In this document: in pieces, positions 59,379 through 64,000 of the stretch
Layout of the letters: each line of letters opens with the position of its first letter
Position numbering within the stretch: position 1 is the first letter of the stretch
From: Acanthamoeba castellanii str. Neff
Taxonomy: Eukaryota > Discosea > Longamoebia > Acanthamoebidae
Length of the DNA: 64,000 nucleotides
Direction: 5' to 3'
Assembly: GCF_000313135.1 (NCBI RefSeq)
Contig: NW_004457586.1
Coordinates: 354,267-418,266, forward strand
Notes under the pieces: model-generated
Seen by the model: only the letters and a program-made list of their open reading frames with translations
Database searches by the model: none
Told to the model about the DNA's origin: nothing
Translations under genes and position numbers: made by a program

Positions 59379-61441
59379 TCACAAGCCCCAAGGGCGTAGG
59401 ACTCGGGAGAGGCCTTGTTTGGCGGCGAGGTAGGAGAGGAGCAGGCCATAGTTGGTGATGGGTACGCCCGAGCCCTCGATGTCACTCAGCCGCGCGGCCA
59501 TCTTCTGTTGGTCGAGCATGCACCCACCGCAGTGGATCACCAGCTGGTAGTCGTTGAGGATCTTGGTCTGATACTCGCGGCCGAACGCGTGGTCGACCCC
59601 GATTGTGCCCTCCCCGAAGCGTTGCCTCAACTTGGCCGGTATCTGCACCGTGCCGATATCGTCTTGGATTCTGGGCCGCCCGCGCAGAATATTAGCTTTC
59701 CACTAGGCACCGGGCTGCCAGGGTGATTAATACGAACCTGTCGTGGTTGCAGGCCTCACAGATTAGAACCTTGTCGCCGTGTTTGAGGGTCTCGAACCGC
59801 TTGATGCCCTCGACAAAGGCTGAGAGACGTCCGCCGCTCATGTAGTTGATCATCATCACGGAGAAGGTGGTGAGCGGGACGGTCTCCTGGCTACTCTGGC
59901 CGCCCTGGTCGCTGGGCGCTGCTGTGCCGGGCTCCATCGTCCACTTGTGTACCACGTCCGTAGCCTGGGAGTCGGTGATAAGGAGCTTCAGCTTGTTCTG
60001 ACTCTTTAGCGCGTCGACACTGGACCTGAATCGCTGCTCCTCCTCCCTTCTCTCCTCCTCAATGGGCGATCGGGCCTTCTTGAGGTCCATTCGGTAACAG
60101 AAGGTGCTGGCTGCGCCGGTCACGAGGTTAGCCGCCCACGAACGAAACGGAGTGAAACGAAACAAAGCATACCATACTGGCGCAGGAGCTCTTCCTGCAC
60201 CAGGGCCTGTGGTCGGAGGAGCCGGCCGCTGGGAGTCTCGGCGTCCATCGGAATGTTGAGGAACACGACCGAGTCTGGACCCAGCCTGCCGCCAAGAACC
60301 GGAGAAGAAGGCACATTAGTCGAAGTTGGCTTAGCGATGAAGGTTAGTAGGGCGCAGTACTGTAGCGCCGAAGGGAGCAAGCTCACGTTGCTCGAATGTG
60401 GCTTCGTGTTCGTTGTGACGAACTTGACCACCCTGCCCATGGCCTCGGGCGAGTTCAAGTCCAGGGCAATGCTCGTGATCTGTGGAGAAATCAGATGTTC
60501 TGATGCTGTACGGTAGGATTTCCAATCAGACGTCGTGAGCAACTCACCTGAAGGCTCGTTCGGTCGGGTGTGAGGCTCTTTTCGGCAGCGTCCAATATGG
60601 TATTGGTGGCCTTCCTTATCTCGGCCATCTGCTGCCCGAACACATTGAACACCACCATGACCCTCATCTGCGCAGAGTCGTCTCCCTGGGAGTCCATCGA
60701 GGCATTGACACGGTCAGGCACAAGCAGGAAGGGTTGGGGTTGGGCAACATTACCTTCTTTTGCTTGGCCGACGCCTCTTGGATCACATCCCTGGCGGCCT
60801 CGAGCGAAGCCGGGTTGAAGGGATTGACAACGACCACCGCTGCGTTGCACTCCTATTGGTGACCGGTACCACATTGTATCAGATGAAAGGATGCCTGCTT
60901 TGGCATGGGCATGGTGGCCAGTACCTTGAGTACGTCGAAGGCCTTGCGCCTCTTCTTTTCGCCTAGCAGCCCCTCTTCGTCGATGCCGGGCGTGTCGAAC
61001 AGCTTCACCGGGCCCAGGTCATGCATTTCCATCAGCGCAACCTGCACTCCCACCGACCAGTTAGGCTGCCGTGAGGCACCACAGCCGGTGCGGCCCCTAC
61101 TGACCTTCGTGTCGGCCGTGGTGCCTGGCTTGCTGTCAACGATGGAAGTCTCCTGCTGCGAGATCAGGTTCATCAGCGTCGACTTGCCCGAGTTCATCGC
61201 CCCGAAGATGCCTGCACAGTCACGGGACAGCACCTTCATGAGCTTTGTGGGGGCGGGACGGGGCGGAGTAGGTGGCACCAATGTTTGTGCGTAGGAGAGG
61301 CTGTCCCGCATATGCCCGCGACAAGCTTGCTGCGTGCTTTGGTGGTATACCACAGACCGTTCCCACCGCTCTCTTCGTCATCGTCCGCTTCATGTTGGAG
61401 CTGATGAGACTCTGGGGCGGCGCCGCACAGTTGCCAGGCAA
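59379..61441 (-). CDS. HYDF: HydF, [FeFe]-hydrogenase maturation GTPase/scaffold
   Basis: Scaffold on which the 2Fe subcluster of [FeFe]-hydrogenase is assembled and then delivered to HydA. The GTPase domain has [20 protein letters not shown] (G1), PGTTAD (G2 area) and [20 protein letters not shown] (G3). The usual NKxD is FNVFGQ here. The dimerisation domain has [39 protein letters not shown]. The cluster domain has [44 protein letters not shown] and [14 protein letters not shown], giving the C...H and CxxC cluster ligands. Stop codon at 59379-59381. The start is uncertain: ATG 61441 or 61393 both splice through GTATAC (donor after GTCTGTG) to the GIFG exon. About nine exons. Paired head-to-head with HydE. 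Confidence 0.92.
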
Positions 61442-61578
61442 GCAACATGAAATCCCGAGGAAAAATCAGACAACTTGTTTCGATTGCTTGCGCATTTTCG
61501 GCTTTCGGCCAATGGGTACTGGATCTGCAAAAAAGGGGACAAAAAACCACGAGCCATTGTCACCGTCAACGTGAAGTC
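61442..61578. promoter_or_regulatory. Shared promoter region of HydF and HydE
   Basis: Only about 137 bp separate the two predicted ATGs (about 185 bp if HydF starts at 61393). It contains GCGCATTTTCGGCTTTCGG and an A-run (GCAAAAAAGGGGACAAAAAAC). No canonical TATA box is visible. Two genes of one cofactor pathway in divergent orientation suggests common regulation; this is inference. Confidence 0.5.
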
Positions 61579-63577
61579 ATGAAGAAGACGTTAGCTCCAT
61601 TGGTGCAAAGGGATGTGTACCGCGTTATGTTGCTGCGACGTGGTCTGCACGACGCGGCGCCAGTCTCAGGGGGAAGCACGACAGACCTGCACAAGCTGCT
61701 ATACTCGCCCCTGCTCACACCCGACGCCCCAGCTGCCGAAGACCCAGTTGCTGCGCGCAATGCCCTGCAAGCGGCACTTAGCCGGGTTCGTACACCACCC
61801 GCTTTCTGCGTGGGTGCTGGTGCTCCCTACTGAATACCCAGCGGTTGTGTAGGGCGGAAAGAAGAGGCCAGTCAACAGGCTGCACCTGCCCCTCGAAGAG
61901 AAAATCGGTATGCCACGACAGCCGCACCTCTTGTTCATCGTGTACCTGACATGGAGTTGCTGCGCAGCTCCTCTGGCGTCGTTGGTGGGTAGAGCTCTGA
62001 CTCCCGGTGAGCCGCTGACTTTGGAGAAGGAACAGATCGTGCATATCCTGCAAACAGCTGATGAGGGTTTGGAAAACGTACGACCTCGGCTCTCTTGCCA
62101 TCCTGTGATCTCTTTCTGATCTTATTCCACCCGATGCGCATCGATTGCACCCATAGGCACTCTACGACTACGCCGACACCGTGACGCAGCGCTACTTTGG
62201 CAAGAAGATCTACTTCAGAGGTGCCCTGGTTCACTGTCTGTGTCTCCTCCTGTTCATCTCGTAACGCCCCGCTCTCCGCAGGCATTGTGGAGTTCTCGAA
62301 CGTCTGTACGAAAGACTGCTACTACTGCGGCATTCGCAAGCACATACAAGTGAAGCGGTGCGTAGGGCCGACGGAATGTGGTGAGTAGTGCGCAAAGGCA
62401 ACTGATCCCACAGTTGATGGTTGGCTGCACGTGTGCAGATACTCGATGTCAAAAGAGGAGATTGTCAACTGCGCCATTTTCGCTTACGAGAGCGGCTACG
62501 GGTCGCTCATGCTGCAGAGCGGCGAGCTGCCCACGGACAAGCGACTCGCGTTCCTTGTTGACACCATCAAAGAGGTTAAGCGAGTGACCATCGAGAAGGA
62601 CAAGGAGCGAAACGGCGTCAAGGAGGGCGTGGAGAACAAGAGCCTGGGCGTCGCCATCTCCCTGGGCGAGCTTACTAAGGTGAGCCTACAATCGCTACGT
62701 ACCATCCTACTGCCTACTGCTTACTGATGGGCTGCGCAGGACATGTTCCGGTCACTGAGGGAAGCCGGAGCGCATCGGTACCTGCTGCGTATAGAGAGCT
62801 CCAATCCCGATCTCTACGCCAAGCTGCACCCGGCAGACCACTCGTGGCACAGGCGGGTAGAATGCCTTCGCGAGCTCAACGAGCTGGGCTTCCAGGTGGG
62901 CACCGGAGTGATGATCGGCCTGCCCGGACAGACCCTTGGCGACCTCGCACAGGACCTGCTCTTCTTCAAGTCCATGGACATCGACATGATCGGGTGTGAG
63001 CCCCCACCGTAACCTCTTCCAGAAGCTGCGTGCCAAGTGCTGACGGCGCGCATTCGATTGTGGGGATAGGATGGGGCCGTACATCTGCCAGAAGGACACT
63101 CCGCTGGGCAAGCTGTGGCAGGAGGAGAATTCCAACCTGGACACCAAGCGCTACAACGAGAAGCTCTTCCGGCTCAGCACCAAGATGGTCGCACTCGCCC
63201 GAATCATCTGCGGGGACGTCAACATCGCCGCCACGACCGCCCTGCAGGCCATCAACCCCCAAGGTCTCTCCCACCCACGACAGTTTTGGGGTAGAGTTGG
63301 AGGTGATGGCTGACATTCGCTCATATGGATATCAGGTCGGGAGGTTGCCCTGAACCAGGGCGCCAACATGCTGATGCCGATCCTGACCCCGCGCAAGTAC
63401 CGCGAAGACTACCAGCTCTACGAGGGGAAGCCCTGCATTGACGAGGGCGCCGAGGAGTGTCGGTCGTGCCTCAAGAACCGCGTGCAGTGGGCCGGCAAGG
63501 AGCTCACCCTCCACGACTGGGGCGACCCGCAACACTTCTTCTCCCGCCAAAACATCCCCACACCCACCAGACAATAA
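61579..63577 (+). CDS. HYDE: HydE, radical-SAM [FeFe]-hydrogenase maturase
   Basis: Radical-SAM enzyme that helps build the dithiomethylamine-bridged 2Fe cluster of [FeFe]-hydrogenase. The start at 61579 (MKKTLAPLVQRDVYRVMLLR) gives a basic N-terminus compatible with organelle import. The core has FSNVCTKDCYYCGIRKHIQV, with the radical-SAM CxxxCxxC. Further motifs are GYGSLMLQSGELPTDKRLAF, YLLRIESSNPDLYAKLHPAD, LGFQVGTGVMIGLPGQTLGD, MGPYICQKDTPL and VNIAATTALQAINPQG. The C-terminal exon has EVALNQGANMLMPILTPRKY and a Cys pair region ECRSCLKNRVQW. About nine exons; stop at 63575-63577. The motif order matches HydE rather than BioB or HydG, and no HydG C-terminal domain is present. Confidence 0.93.
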
Positions 63578-63944
63578 CCACCAATACCACCTTACCTTAG
63601 TATGTCAATACTGGCTACATGGCCGCCGGCCCGTTGTGGTTGCGTGGCGGAGCCCGGAGGCATGTGACGCAAGCGAGATCTCGCTTCCCGCCCAAGGTCA
63701 AGGTGGTGAACGCTGCGCACACTCAGAGGAGCTTGGGCCAGGGGTGGAGTGCTGGAATATCGGTCGAAACAGTTCGCGGATTTGGCCCACAGAAGAATTC
63801 CTGAACGGGGGGGGGGTAACGATACAACAACGGAACGCGCTCCATCTCTTTCGATCGTTTTCGCGCAGTCTAATCGGGCGTGGGAGAAAGTTCATTTCAT
63901 CACACAAATCGAAGAACGAACACACACTACACAGCTTGCTCAAG
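63578..63944. other. Intergenic: HydE 3' flank and 5' flank of the next gene
   Basis: About 370 bp. The ORF at 63619-63804 is Arg/Gly-rich with no family resemblance, so I do not call it. A G-run (GGGGGGGG) lies at about 63809-63817. The last 100 bases before the ATG at 63945 have ACACACACTACACAG, typical of a 5' UTR here. Confidence 0.35.
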
Positions 63945-64000
63945 ATGCCGCGCAAAAAGCAGACCGGTACGTCGATGCTTGGCTCTTGCTCGCTCTTCGC
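63945..64000 (+). CDS. First exon of a further gene (partial, cut by the window end)
   Basis: ATG at 63945 opens MPRKKQT, followed directly by a GTACGT donor at 63967. A basic MPRKK start occurs in several small zinc-finger proteins, but seven residues are not enough to name it. The call rests on start context and splice donor only. Confidence 0.35.
   Translation, partial: MPRKKQTGTSMLGSCSLF

Noticed and set aside
63619..63804. 61-codon open frame between HydE and the last gene
   Set aside because: Arg/Gly-rich, no recognisable domain; more likely flanking sequence.

Overview
The window is nuclear DNA of a free-living amoeba and fits Acanthamoeba (A. castellanii-like) best. Exons are GC-rich. 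Genes are packed 100-500 bp apart on both strands and are cut by many short GT-AG introns, mostly 50-120 bp and often carrying AC/GT/ACGC microsatellites. Family content points the same way: receptor kinases with two TKL kinase domains around a class III cyclase domain, [FeFe]-hydrogenase maturases in a eukaryote, Rab14, and plant-like and animal-like regulators side by side. No prokaryotic operon signals, rRNA, tRNA, CRISPR or recognisable transposon were seen. One 20-N assembly gap lies at 45450-45469.

Layout. 1-20.5 kb: the 3' end of an unidentified gene; a PH-RhoGAP-SH3 protein (+); receptor A (-), with a signal peptide, two PstS-like binding-protein domains, an EGF-like motif, a membrane span, kinase, cyclase-like domain and kinase; ATP-dependent DNA ligase I (-); an unidentified helical protein (-); a TPR protein (+); a hotdog thioesterase (+). 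20.6-33.4 kb: an SNF2 ATPase (-) divergent from TRAPPC2L (+); ribosomal protein eL39 (-) divergent from a BAR-SH3 protein (+); the Fe-S scaffold NUBP1/NBP35 (-); SNARE USE1 (+); an eight-MORN protein (+). 33.8-47 kb: a PPP1R21 (KLRAQ) homologue (+); a secreted beta-propeller fused to a LIVBP-like domain (-), divergent from receptor B (+); an SPFH-like protein (-). 47-64 kb: an AAAP-type transporter (-); a LUMINIDEPENDENS/PNUTS-like protein (-) divergent from Rab14 (+); an NXT1-like NTF2 protein (-); a four-CBS protein (-); HydF (-) divergent from HydE (+); and the first codons of a further gene.

Themes. (i) Modules derived from bacterial periplasmic binding proteins have been built into amoebal surface or secreted proteins three times here: receptor A, receptor B and the propeller-LIVBP protein next to receptor B. 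This is the best candidate for an undercharacterised sensing system. The ligand loops and the cyclase catalytic residues are degenerate, so these proteins probably no longer act as phosphate-binding cyclases. (ii) HydF and HydE are head-to-head with about 140 bp between them, which suggests co-regulation of [FeFe]-hydrogenase maturation. (iii) Trafficking genes (Rab14, USE1, TRAPPC2L, PPP1R21, BAR-SH3, RhoGAP) and nuclear housekeeping genes (ligase, SNF2, NXT1, LD/PNUTS, eL39) are interspersed.

Exon boundaries come from splice-site and reading-frame inspection only. Where I checked phases through a whole gene I say so; elsewhere internal junctions are approximate.
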